NCBI GenBank assembly: GCA_003281645.1
Contig: QCBJ01000004.1
Coordinates: forward strand, 21,814-85,813
DNA length: 64,000 nt
Source of the DNA: Prochlorococcus sp. AG-347-G20
GTDB lineage: Bacteria; Cyanobacteriota; Cyanobacteriia; PCC-6307; Cyanobiaceae
Direction: 5' to 3'
The translations under genes and the position numbers were made by a program. Each line of letters begins with the position of its first letter. Position 1 is the stretch's first letter. The notes under the pieces were generated by a model, which searched no databases, was not told the origin of the DNA, and saw only the letters and a program-made list of their open reading frames with translations. Of the stretch, positions 42,651-51,721 are shown piece after piece.

Positions 42651-42711
42651 GACTTAAATAACTAACTTTGGGTATGGTAAATTTATTTATATCTAGCAAT
42701 ATTATCTATAT

Positions 42712-44502
42712 ATGTCGAATATTGATTTAAAAAGAAGAACAAAAATAGTAGCAACTATTGGCCCTGCAACTCAATCTGAAGAGATAATTACAAATTTAAT
42801 TAAAGCTGGAGTAACAACATTCAGATTAAATTTCTCACATGGAGATCATAAAGATCATGCTGAGAGAATAAAAACCATAAGGGAAGTATCAAAAAAGTTA
42901 GATATAGATATTGGAATATTGCAAGATCTTCAAGGACCTAAAATACGATTAGGGCGCTTTAAAGATGGGCCAGTAAAAGTTAAAAAAGGCGATAAATTCA
43001 CACTGACATCAAATGAAGTTGAATGTACAAATACTATTGCAAATGTAACCTACGACAAACTTTCTCAAGAAGTTAGCGAAGGGAAAAGAATACTATTAGA
43101 TGATGGGAAAATAGAAATGGTTGTAGAAAAAGTTGATAAAAAAGCTAATAATTTGGAGTGTATTGTAACTGTAGGAGGGGTTCTTTCAAACAATAAAGGT
43201 GTTAATTTCCCAGATGTTCAATTATCAGTAAAAGCATTAACAGAAAAAGATAAAGAGGATTTAAAATTTGGTTTATCTGAAGGAGTTGATTGGATAGCAC
43301 TAAGTTTCGTAAGAAATCCATCCGATATAAATGAGATAAAAGATTTAATAAACAAAAATGGGCATTCAACTCCTGTAGTCGCAAAAATAGAAAAATTTGA
43401 AGCAATTGATCAGATCGATTCAGTATTACCCTTATGTGATGGGGTTATGGTTGCAAGAGGTGATTTGGGAGTAGAAATGCCTGCTGAAGAAGTTCCTCTT
43501 TTACAAAAGGAATTAATAAGAAAAGCTAATACATTAGGTATCCCAATAATTACAGCGACTCAAATGCTTGATTCTATGGCTTCTAACCCAAGACCAACTA
43601 GGGCCGAAGTTAGTGATGTTGCAAATGCAATTCTGGATGGTACAGATGCTGTAATGCTTTCAAACGAAACTGCAGTTGGCGATTATCCTGTAGAGGCAGT
43701 TGAAACGATGGCAACTATAGCAAGAAGAATTGAAAGGGATTATCCACTTAAGGCTATTGAAAGCCACTTACCCAGTACGATTCCAAATGCTATTAGTGCA
43801 GCAGTAAGTAATATAGCTAGACAACTTGATGCAGGAGCTATAATCCCATTAACTAAATCAGGTTCTACCGCTCGAAATGTAAGTAAGTTCAGACCGCCAA
43901 CACCTATCTTGGCAACTACTACAGAGAGAAGTGTAGCGAGAAGATTGCAACTTGTTTGGGGAGTTACTCCAATAGTAGTTAAAAATGATCAAAGAACAGC
44001 AAAGACTTTTAGTTTAGCTATGCAAATTGCTCAGGAGATGGGGATCCTAAATCAAGGAGATTTAGTAGTCCAAACCGCAGGTACATTAACTGGAATTAGC
44101 GGCTCAACAGATTTAATAAAAGTCGGTTTAGTAAGAAAGATTGTATCAAGAGGAATTTCAATAGGGGAAATCGGTGTTACAGGTAAAGCAAGAATAATTA
44201 AAAATAATCTTGATATGTCCTTAATTTGCCCAGGAGAAATATTATTTGTTCCGAAGGAATTAATGCAAAATATTCCACTGAGTAAAAATATTGGCGGCAT
44301 TGTTACGAACCTAAATGTAAATGATGTTTATGCTTTGTTCAACAAAAATAATAAAAAGATTTCTACAGTTTGTAATTTAGAAAATATCGATAATCATCAA
44401 ATCAGTAATGGCGACCTTATTACACTCCAGCTTAATGAAGGTGTTATATATATGGGACAACTTGAAGATGATGATGCAATAGATAAATATAAATATGTCT
44501 AG
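42712..44502 (+). CDS. pyk: pyruvate kinase
   Basis: TKIVATIGPATQSEE, FRLNFSHGDH, DGVMVARGDLGVEMP, ITATQMLDSM, C-terminal phosphohistidine-like extension. Confidence 0.97.
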   Translation: MSNIDLKRRTKIVATIGPATQSEEIITNLIKAGVTTFRLNFSHGDHKDHAERIKTIREVSKKLDIDIGILQDLQGPKIRLGRFKDGPVKVKKGDKFTLTSNEVECTNTIANVTYDKLSQEVSEGKRILLDDGKIEMVVEKVDKKANNLECIVTVGGVLSNNKGVNFPDVQLSVKALTEKDKEDLKFGLSEGVDWIALSFVRNPSDINEIKDLINKNGHSTPVVAKIEKFEAIDQIDSVLPLCDGVMVARGDLGVEMPAEEVPLLQKELIRKANTLGIPIITATQMLDSMASNPRPTRAEVSDVANAILDGTDAVMLSNETAVGDYPVEAVETMATIARRIERDYPLKAIESHLPSTIPNAISAAVSNIARQLDAGAIIPLTKSGSTARNVSKFRPPTPILATTTERSVARRLQLVWGVTPIVVKNDQRTAKTFSLAMQIAQEMGILNQGDLVVQTAGTLTGISGSTDLIKVGLVRKIVSRGISIGEIGVTGKARIIKNNLDMSLICPGEILFVPKELMQNIPLSKNIGGIVTNLNVNDVYALFNKNNKKISTVCNLENIDNHQISNGDLITLQLNEGVIYMGQLEDDDAIDKYKYV

Positions 44503-45727
44503 GAATATCTCAATAAAAGAAGCCTTAAGTATGGCCACAAAAACATTAGTTTCGAACAAATTGAGAAGTTCGTTAACAATGCTGGGAATAATTATAGGAA
44601 ATGCTTCAGTTATTACACTTGTTGGACTTGGTAGAGGTGCTCAAACATTAGCAAAAAACCAATTAAGTAATTTAGGTGCCAATGTTTTATTCATTGTTCC
44701 CGGAAATAATGACACAAGAAGAAGAGGGATTTCATTTCCTAAAAACCTAGTTTTAGAAGATGCAATAGCAATAAGCAATCAAGTTCCAACAGTTAAAAAA
44801 GTAGCTCCTCAAATTTCTGCTAACGAAATAGTGCAATCAAATTCTAAAAGTTTAAATATATCAATTGCTGGAGTTACTCCTGAATTTCTTGAAGTAAGAA
44901 GTTTTGAAGTAGATAAGGGTAGATTTTTATCAAAAAATGATGTTAATAGTGCAAGAAGTTATGTTGTAATAGGTCCTGATCTTAAAGACGAATTTTTCAA
45001 AGATAAATCTTCATCACTCGGAAAAAAAATTAGAATTAAAGACCACACTTATGAAATTATCGGAATATTAAAACCAAAAGGTGCTGTATTTGGAAGTAAT
45101 CAAGACAAAAATGCATATATTCCATTAACCACCATGGTCAATAGGATTACAGGGAAGGACCCTACTTATGGAGTAAGTTTAAGCTTCATTAGTGTTGAAG
45201 CGATAAATAAAAATGCAACTAGTGCAGCTAAATTTCAGATTACTAACTTATTAAGGCAAAGACATAAAATAATCAGAGATGATGACTTTGCGGTTAGATC
45301 ACAAGAAGATGCATTAAATATAGTAACCAACATAACAAGTGGACTAACGTTTTTATTGGCTGGTATTGGTGCAGTATCTTTAGTGGTTGGAGGTATAGGA
45401 ATCATGAATATTATGCTCGTTTCTGTAAGCGAAAGGACGGAAGAGATTGGACTTAGAAAAGCAATAGGAGCTAAGCAGTCAGATATATTAGTTCAATTTT
45501 TAATTGAGGCATTGATTTTATCTACAATTGGAGGATTAATTGGAACCACTACTGGATTATCAGGTGTTTTTCTTTTATCTCTGATAACACCTCTTCCTGC
45601 ATCAGTAGGAATTACAACTACTTTTTCCACCATGATCATTTCAGGATCAATAGGTTTAATCTTTGGCGTTTTACCTGCAAAAAGAGCTTCTAAGTTAGAT
45701 CCAATTGTTGCATTGAGAAGTTTATAA
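44495..45727 (+). CDS. ABC transporter permease, MacB/FtsX type
   Basis: N-terminal ALSMATKTLVSNKLRSSLTMLGIIIGNASVITLVGLGRG; C-terminal GIGIMNIMLVSVSERTEEIGLRKAIGAKQ...PAKRASKLDPIVALR. Confidence 0.92.
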   Translation: MSRNISIKEALSMATKTLVSNKLRSSLTMLGIIIGNASVITLVGLGRGAQTLAKNQLSNLGANVLFIVPGNNDTRRRGISFPKNLVLEDAIAISNQVPTVKKVAPQISANEIVQSNSKSLNISIAGVTPEFLEVRSFEVDKGRFLSKNDVNSARSYVVIGPDLKDEFFKDKSSSLGKKIRIKDHTYEIIGILKPKGAVFGSNQDKNAYIPLTTMVNRITGKDPTYGVSLSFISVEAINKNATSAAKFQITNLLRQRHKIIRDDDFAVRSQEDALNIVTNITSGLTFLLAGIGAVSLVVGGIGIMNIMLVSVSERTEEIGLRKAIGAKQSDILVQFLIEALILSTIGGLIGTTTGLSGVFLLSLITPLPASVGITTTFSTMIISGSIGLIFGVLPAKRASKLDPIVALRSL

Positions 45728-45742
45728 ATTAAATTTATAATA

Positions 45743-46312
45743 ATGCTCAATTTTTATAAATTTATTGAGATACTGGTGAGTCTTCAATCACTAGTAATAA
45801 CCTCAATGTTACCTGTTTATATTCCACTACCTTTTATATATAAATCTAGTTATAACTTTGAGTTGCCTATCACATGGCAAATTCCGACAATAATTTTATT
45901 AACACTTATATTTCATAAAAAAGTTGTTTTCAGAGCATTTTCTATATATTTAATTTTGGGGGTATTTATATTTCCTGTCTTTCATCAAGGAGGTTCAATA
46001 GGTTATTTGCTCACTCCAAATTTTGGTTATTTATTAGGTTTATATCCATTAATTAAAATAATTGATAATCTAAATAATAGAAATAAAATAAACATTGGAA
46101 ATTTTTTAAAAAATGGATTTTTAGCGATAGGTGCTATGCATTTAACTGGAATATTTTACAACTTCATACAAATCATATTCTACAGTCAATTTAATTTATT
46201 TTTATATAATTTAGGGAAATACTCATTAGGTAAGATTGGATATCATTTTTTAATGCTTTTTCCACTTTTATTACTTATTAAACCTATAGAACGTTTAAAA
46301 CGTAGTAAATAA
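45743..46312 (+). CDS. BioY-like (biotin transporter S component) membrane protein
   Basis: YLILGVFIFPVFHQGGSIGYLLTPNFGYLLGLYP resembles the BioY motif; several TM segments. Confidence 0.75.
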   Translation: MLNFYKFIEILVSLQSLVITSMLPVYIPLPFIYKSSYNFELPITWQIPTIILLTLIFHKKVVFRAFSIYLILGVFIFPVFHQGGSIGYLLTPNFGYLLGLYPLIKIIDNLNNRNKINIGNFLKNGFLAIGAMHLTGIFYNFIQIIFYSQFNLFLYNLGKYSLGKIGYHFLMLFPLLLLIKPIERLKRSK

Positions 46313-46770
46313 TGATTAATAAAATACAAGCAAAAATATATTTTTTATCTCTAAGTATTTTTATTGTTCTAATAGATCAATTTACAAAATATTTAATGTT
46401 TTATAATAAAAAATTATTTATTAATAAAGATTTTCTTTTATTCAAATTAGACTTTGTAAAAAATTACGGTGCAGCATTTAACATATTTAGTGGTAGTAGA
46501 ATATTTTTATCCTTAATAAGTATTTTGTTTTCAATATTACTTATTTATTTAATATTTAAGAAAGATACTTTAAACTCGTTCGATCTATATTCTTACAGCT
46601 TTATACTTGGGGGAACTATTGGTAATGGTATAGATAGGATATATAAAGGTTTTGTGGTTGATTTTATAAATTTAAATATTATAAATTTTCCAGTATTTAA
46701 TATTGCTGATATATCTATTAATATTGGGTTTATTTTTTTACTGTATAACATTTTTAAAAATAATCGATAA
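46312..46770 (+). CDS. lspA: lipoprotein signal peptidase (signal peptidase II)
   Basis: IVLIDQFTKYLMF, VKNYGAAFNIFSG, GGTIGNGIDRIYKGFVVDFINL, FNIADISINIG. Confidence 0.95.
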   Translation: MINKIQAKIYFLSLSIFIVLIDQFTKYLMFYNKKLFINKDFLLFKLDFVKNYGAAFNIFSGSRIFLSLISILFSILLIYLIFKKDTLNSFDLYSYSFILGGTIGNGIDRIYKGFVVDFINLNIINFPVFNIADISINIGFIFLLYNIFKNNR

Positions 46771-46771
46771 A

Positions 46772-48271
46772 ATGAATTACTTGAAATTACAGTATATAAA
46801 ATATATATTATTATTATTATTTCTATATATTTTATTTTCGATATTTATAAGAATAGTAAATATTTATACCCTTATTTTTTTAATAGTAATTATTTATATC
46901 TTTTATAATATTGATAAAAAATTATTTAAAAAATTAGTTTATAAAGTTATATATAAAAATAAAAAAAATACACTTTCATTCAAAAATACCTATGGTGCTG
47001 CCAAGATAAGTTTGGAAGCGGTCGAGAAAATTAATAAAAAAATTAACGATAAAGTAAAAGTTGAACTTTTAAATTACCAAAAAAACAAACTAGAGTCCCA
47101 ATTAAAAACAGGAGATTATAAAGTTACTCTTTTTGGAGCAGGTTCCTCAGGAAAAACATCTATAGCAAGATCTTTATTAAAAAATATTGTCGGACAAACT
47201 TCAGCAAAAATAGGTACAACAAAGGAAATTAATAGCTATAAGATTCGCATCCCAATTTTAAAAAGAAACATTAATATAGTTGATACTCCGGGTTTATTCG
47301 AACCATCTAAATTAGGAGAAGAAAGAGAAAAAGCAACAATTATACAAGCATCAAATTCCGACTTAGTTCTCTTTGTGTTAGATCAGGACATAAATAAATA
47401 CGAAAACTATTTAATTAAAGAATTATTGAAATTAAGAAAAAAAATAATAATAGTTATAAATAAATGTGATTTGAGGTCTAAAGATGAAAATAACCTCATC
47501 AAAGAAAATATAATTTCCATAACTTCCGCTAGAAAAAATAAAATTTCTGTTGTTCAAACAATTGCTATACCTCAACAATCTCCCTATATAAAATCAGACG
47601 CTTTAAATTTAGTTCCAGAGGTAGGAAGTTTATTTAGAAAAATAATTGAAACGCTCGATAATAATGGTGAAGAGTTATTGGCAGATAATATTCTTCTTCG
47701 CTCAAATAAGTTAGGCATTAAAAGTAAAAGTTTCGTGCAAGAACAAAGATATTTAATGTCAAATAAAGTGATTAATAAATATATGTGGATAACAGGAGGG
47801 GTAATACTAGTTAATCCATTACCAGCTGTTGATTTTCTTACTACTACCTCCGTAAACCTTCAAATGATAATGGAATTATCAAAAATATATGAAATAAAGC
47901 TTACAAAAAAAGATGCAAAAGATTTATCGACTTCATTGCTTAGCGCATTGGCTAAACAAGGCATACTAAAAGGTGGTCTCGCCATTCTATCTAATGCTTT
48001 AGCTACAAGCTTGACTAAAATTGTATTATCTAAATCTATACAATCAGTTACAGCAGGCTGGTTAATAAGAATAGTAGGACTAAGTTTGATTGAATATTTT
48101 AAAAATGGGCAAGATTGGGGAGATGGAGGAATCCAAGAAGTAGTAGATAAGATCTATAGAATAAGTAAGAGAGAGGACATTTTAAACAATTTCGTAAGAG
48201 AGGCTATTTCAAAAATTGAAATGAAAAAGTATTTTAAATCAAATAAAAGTTTGCCTCCATTTACTATGTAA
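46772..48271 (+). CDS. membrane-associated GTPase with DUF697-like C-terminal domain
   Basis: P-loop GAGSSGKTS, G3 DTPG, G4 NKCD, C-terminal TM/DUF697-like region; ATG at 46772 directly after the lspA stop is preferred over the 46703 start. Confidence 0.85.
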   Translation: MNYLKLQYIKYILLLLFLYILFSIFIRIVNIYTLIFLIVIIYIFYNIDKKLFKKLVYKVIYKNKKNTLSFKNTYGAAKISLEAVEKINKKINDKVKVELLNYQKNKLESQLKTGDYKVTLFGAGSSGKTSIARSLLKNIVGQTSAKIGTTKEINSYKIRIPILKRNINIVDTPGLFEPSKLGEEREKATIIQASNSDLVLFVLDQDINKYENYLIKELLKLRKKIIIVINKCDLRSKDENNLIKENIISITSARKNKISVVQTIAIPQQSPYIKSDALNLVPEVGSLFRKIIETLDNNGEELLADNILLRSNKLGIKSKSFVQEQRYLMSNKVINKYMWITGGVILVNPLPAVDFLTTTSVNLQMIMELSKIYEIKLTKKDAKDLSTSLLSALAKQGILKGGLAILSNALATSLTKIVLSKSIQSVTAGWLIRIVGLSLIEYFKNGQDWGDGGIQEVVDKIYRISKREDILNNFVREAISKIEMKKYFKSNKSLPPFTM

Positions 48272-48401
48272 AATTGGATAATTGATCATTAAGATAAGTT
48301 CTGAAATCAAAGATAGTTATTAAGAGTAAATAAGCAATGCAAATAGCTATAGATATAAACCCTGTTACTATTGCAATAATTTTTGGTCTACCCATATTCA
48401 T
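48264..48401 (-). CDS. small single-TM hypothetical protein (45 aa)
   Basis: Read manually on minus strand: MNMGRPKIIAIVTGFISIAICIAYLLLITIFDFRTYLNDQLSNFT, ATG to TAG; fills the gap between flanking genes; absent from supplied track (below length cutoff). Confidence 0.6.
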   Translation of the reverse strand: MNMGRPKIIAIVTGFISIAICIAYLLLITIFDFRTYLNDQLSNFT

Positions 48402-48404
48402 AAG

Positions 48405-49790
48405 TTAGGCATCTAAAAGTCTCAAAAGTTCTTCAATATGAGATTCCTTTGTATTGTAATTTCCCATGACAACCCTTAAAAAATATTTACCTTTAAATTT
48501 TGGTCTCGAAAGCATAAAATTATGGTTAATTAGTTCATTAACTTTAGTTTGAGTCCATGTATCAGAATCTTCTGGCTCAAGTTTCTTTGGTATAAATGAA
48601 ACAATATGAAGAGGACCTGAGTATATATCAAATTTATTCTTACTAATATTTTTTATAAAAAAATCTTTTCTTTTAATTGATGATTTTAATATATTTTCTA
48701 TTCCATTCAGACCTAAAAAACGTAAACCAAGCCATAGTTTGATAACCTCTGCAGGTCTAGAACCTTGTATGCCAATTTCTCCCCTATTTATAATATTTTT
48801 TTTAGATGATATATATGGTAGTCCAGTATTAAAAGTATTTTCTAAAGTACTCATATCTGAAACCAATAACATAGATGAAGTCTTTGTAATGCCAATGATT
48901 TTTTGCGGATTTATCGTTATCGAATTAGCATGACTAATATTATTTATACCTTTTATTGGAATAGAGGTTACAGCAAAAATGCCTCCAATAGAGCCATCGA
49001 TATGTAGCCATATATTTCTTTCTTTGCATATTTCACTTATTTCTTTAATAGGATCAATGGCTCCTCTTACAGTTGTCCCAAGGGTGGCAACAATAGCAAA
49101 TATTTTTTTATTTTCTATTTTACATTTATCTAAAGACTTTCTGAGATCGTTTATTTCCATTCTACCTTGATTATCAGTTTTAATCCTGACAAGATTGGTA
49201 GTATCAAGACCCATTACTCTTATACATTTAACGAAGGAAGAATGAGCATCTTCACTAACAAGTAATACAGAATTAGGATTTGTAGCTAATCCAGCATTAT
49301 TTCTAGCTGCTATAAGGGCATTAAGATTACTTAATGTACCTCCGCTAGCAGCTATACCTCCTGAGAGATCATTAAACCCCATTTTCTTGGCAAACCATTT
49401 GCATAATGATTCCTCAAGCAAAGTTACACTTGGTGATAACTCGTAAGCGAGGAGATTATTATTTAAACCAGCAGCAATTAAATCTCCCAAGATAGAGAAA
49501 ATCAAAGGTGGGGGATCAAGGTGAGCTAGTGAACCAGGATGAACGGGATTAAATGAATTATTCAAAAGAGATTCAATCTCAGAAAACAAATCTTCTTCAG
49601 AGTTACCATCTTCCGCAGGCATAATACACTTGAAATTCTCATCAAAAGGTAAAGGACCATTTTTATCAGCTTTAGAGAACCAGTCACAAAGAGTTTGGCT
49701 TGCTCTATTCAGAAGAGTAATCAATTTGTCATTAGTCCCTAAATATGAGGGGAAATATATATCTTTATTATTAATTAAATCTTCAGCCAT
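48405..49790 (-). CDS. PLP-dependent group II amino acid decarboxylase family
   Basis: HPGSLAHLDPPPLIFSILGDLIAAGLN, ASGGTLSNLNALIAAR, WLHIDGSIGG, NPQK at expected PLP-lysine position. Confidence 0.88.
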   Translation of the reverse strand: MAEDLINNKDIYFPSYLGTNDKLITLLNRASQTLCDWFSKADKNGPLPFDENFKCIMPAEDGNSEEDLFSEIESLLNNSFNPVHPGSLAHLDPPPLIFSILGDLIAAGLNNNLLAYELSPSVTLLEESLCKWFAKKMGFNDLSGGIAASGGTLSNLNALIAARNNAGLATNPNSVLLVSEDAHSSFVKCIRVMGLDTTNLVRIKTDNQGRMEINDLRKSLDKCKIENKKIFAIVATLGTTVRGAIDPIKEISEICKERNIWLHIDGSIGGIFAVTSIPIKGINNISHANSITINPQKIIGITKTSSMLLVSDMSTLENTFNTGLPYISSKKNIINRGEIGIQGSRPAEVIKLWLGLRFLGLNGIENILKSSIKRKDFFIKNISKNKFDIYSGPLHIVSFIPKKLEPEDSDTWTQTKVNELINHNFMLSRPKFKGKYFLRVVMGNYNTKESHIEELLRLLDA

Positions 49791-49833
49791 CAGATAAGAT
49801 ATCTATTAATAATTCTATTCTCAATATTGGTAA

Positions 49834-50349
49834 ATGAGATATATTTTTGAAAATGGAGATAGTAATAAAGATCAACAAAAAAAAACAAATAATTCAAATT
49901 ACATTTTGTGGATGAATTCGATATTAAGAAGATCAAAAGAAATTGGGAAAGTTGAGCTACCAATCTGTTCAATAATTTTAGATGAGAGAGGAAGATGTAT
50001 CGGGAGAGGGGTTAACAGAAGGAATATAAATAAAGACCCATTAGGTCATGCAGAGATAATGGCACTTAAGCAGGCATCTCTAATAAAAAACGATTGGAGA
50101 TTTAATGAATGTACTATTATTACAAATCTAGAACCTTGTACCATGTGTTCCTCTGCTCTTATTCAAGCGCGGATGGGTAAAGTTATTTTCGGGGCTTACG
50201 ATAAGAAAAGAGGTGGATTGGGAGGCTCAATTGACCTATCAAAACATGAAAGTGCTCATCACAAAATGGAAATTGTAGGAGGTATTTTAGAAGACGAATG
50301 CAGTCAAGTTTTACAGCTATGGTTTAAAAAGTTGAGGACTCAAAAATAG
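49834..50349 (+). CDS. tadA: tRNA-specific adenosine deaminase (TadA-like)
   Basis: GHAEIMAL and EPCTMCSSALIQARMGKVIFGAYDKKRGG; TadA-type Zn deaminase. Confidence 0.92.
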   Translation: MRYIFENGDSNKDQQKKTNNSNYILWMNSILRRSKEIGKVELPICSIILDERGRCIGRGVNRRNINKDPLGHAEIMALKQASLIKNDWRFNECTIITNLEPCTMCSSALIQARMGKVIFGAYDKKRGGLGGSIDLSKHESAHHKMEIVGGILEDECSQVLQLWFKKLRTQK

Positions 50350-51508
50350 AATATTTTTTTAACTCAGTATCAAATAGGTTCAATAATCTATCAACATTCT
50401 CCTCACTTGAGTTAAAGCCCATTAATCCTATGCGCCATACCTTACCTGACAATTCTCCAAGTCCATTTCCTATTTCTATTCCAAAGTTTCTTAAAAGATG
50501 ATTTCTAAAACCGTCACCATCAACTGCTGGAGGGATTTTAACTGTGGTTAAAGTTGGCAATCTATAATCCTCTGATACATGTAATTCCATTCCAAGACTC
50601 TCTAACCCATTCCACAGTTTCTTTGCATTAGTATTATGTCTTTTCCAAACATTTTCTAAACCCTCATTCGCAATTAATCGTAAACCTTCACGAATAGCAA
50701 AATTCATATTTACAGGGGCAGTATGATGGTAAACACGATCAGAACCCCAATATTTATTTAATAGAGATAAATCTAAATACCAGTTAGGTACTTTTGTTTT
50801 TCTTGAATTTAGTTTTTCTTCAGCTCTTTTATTCATCGTAAAAGGACTTAATCCTGGGGGACAACTTAATCCCTTTTGACTACAACTGTATGCTAGATCA
50901 ATTTTCCATTCGTCAATCAATAGTTCTAGAGCTCCAAGAGAAGTAACTGCATCAACTAAAAACAAGCAGTTATTTTTTCTACATACATCCCCAATACCAT
51001 CTAGAGGTTGTAAAACACCACTTGATGTTTCAGCATGGACAATAGCAAAAATTGCTGGTTTTTTAGTTTCTATTTCATACTTGATTTCTTCATAAGAAAA
51101 GGATTCACCCCAAGGTTTTTCAATAACAGATAAATCTGCTTTATATCTTGTAGCCATATCAACAAGTCTGTCTCCAAAATATCCTTTTTTAGCGATAAGA
51201 ATTTTTTCTCCTTCCTCTATAAAATTAGCTATTGATGCTTCCATAGCTGCACTTCCAGTACCACTCATTGGAAGAGTAAGACGATTATTACATTGCCAGG
51301 TATATCTTAGAAGTTGTTGAACATCAGACATCAATGAAATATATGCTTCATCTAAGTGACCAATAGGATTCAAAGAAAGAGCACTTAAGACTTCTGGATG
51401 TGCGTTTGAAGGTCCAGGACCTAATAAAAGTCTAGAGGGAACATAAGTCTTTGAGAAATGAGATAAATTCTCTTCATTTAAAGCCGAAATAAGTTTTGCT
51501 TCTGTCAA
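50324..51508 (-). CDS. alanine/serine-glyoxylate aminotransferase family (class V PLP)
   Basis: LLGPGPSNAHPEVL, SGTGSAAMEASIAN, FLVDAVTSLGALE, SCSQKGLSCPPGLSP. Confidence 0.92.
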   Translation of the reverse strand: MTEAKLISALNEENLSHFSKTYVPSRLLLGPGPSNAHPEVLSALSLNPIGHLDEAYISLMSDVQQLLRYTWQCNNRLTLPMSGTGSAAMEASIANFIEEGEKILIAKKGYFGDRLVDMATRYKADLSVIEKPWGESFSYEEIKYEIETKKPAIFAIVHAETSSGVLQPLDGIGDVCRKNNCLFLVDAVTSLGALELLIDEWKIDLAYSCSQKGLSCPPGLSPFTMNKRAEEKLNSRKTKVPNWYLDLSLLNKYWGSDRVYHHTAPVNMNFAIREGLRLIANEGLENVWKRHNTNAKKLWNGLESLGMELHVSEDYRLPTLTTVKIPPAVDGDGFRNHLLRNFGIEIGNGLGELSGKVWRIGLMGFNSSEENVDRLLNLFDTELKKYSIFESSTF

Positions 51509-51540
51509 AGCATTACATTCAATTACTTTTAAATTAAACT

Positions 51541-51563
51541 AATATCGCCACATAAGCGATATT
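51541..51563. repeat. perfect inverted repeat AATATCGC-N7-GCGATATT in the glnA/aminotransferase intergenic region
   Basis: Direct read: AATATCGC CACATAA GCGATATT, 8-bp perfect arms. Confidence 0.85.
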
Positions 51564-51618
51564 TATTTAAAGAAATTCATTCAATTTAAATATTTAGGTA
51601 AACAATTATTAAACTTAT

Positions 51619-51649
51619 GACTTGAAACACTAAAAGAAGACATCAAGTC
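51619..51649. repeat. inverted repeat GACTTGA-N17-TCAAGTC upstream of glnA
   Basis: Direct read: GACTTGA AACACTAAAAGAAGACA TCAAGTC, 7-bp perfect arms. Confidence 0.75.
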
Positions 51650-51658
51650 TTAAAAAAA

Positions 51659-51672
51659 GTTACCATTGATAC
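51659..51672 (+). promoter_or_regulatory. putative NtcA-binding site (GTT-N8-TAC) upstream of glnA
   Basis: GTTACCATTGATAC, one mismatch to GTA-N8-TAC; a TATTAAT candidate -10 begins 20 nt downstream (51692). Confidence 0.65.
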
Positions 51673-51721
51673 ATAACAAGAATCATCAAGTTATTAATTT
51701 CATATAAGGTATTACAAAATT

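Noticed and set aside
49790-49972. Minus-strand 60-aa ORF overlapping the tadA start
   Set aside because: Mostly antisense to tadA; no independent support
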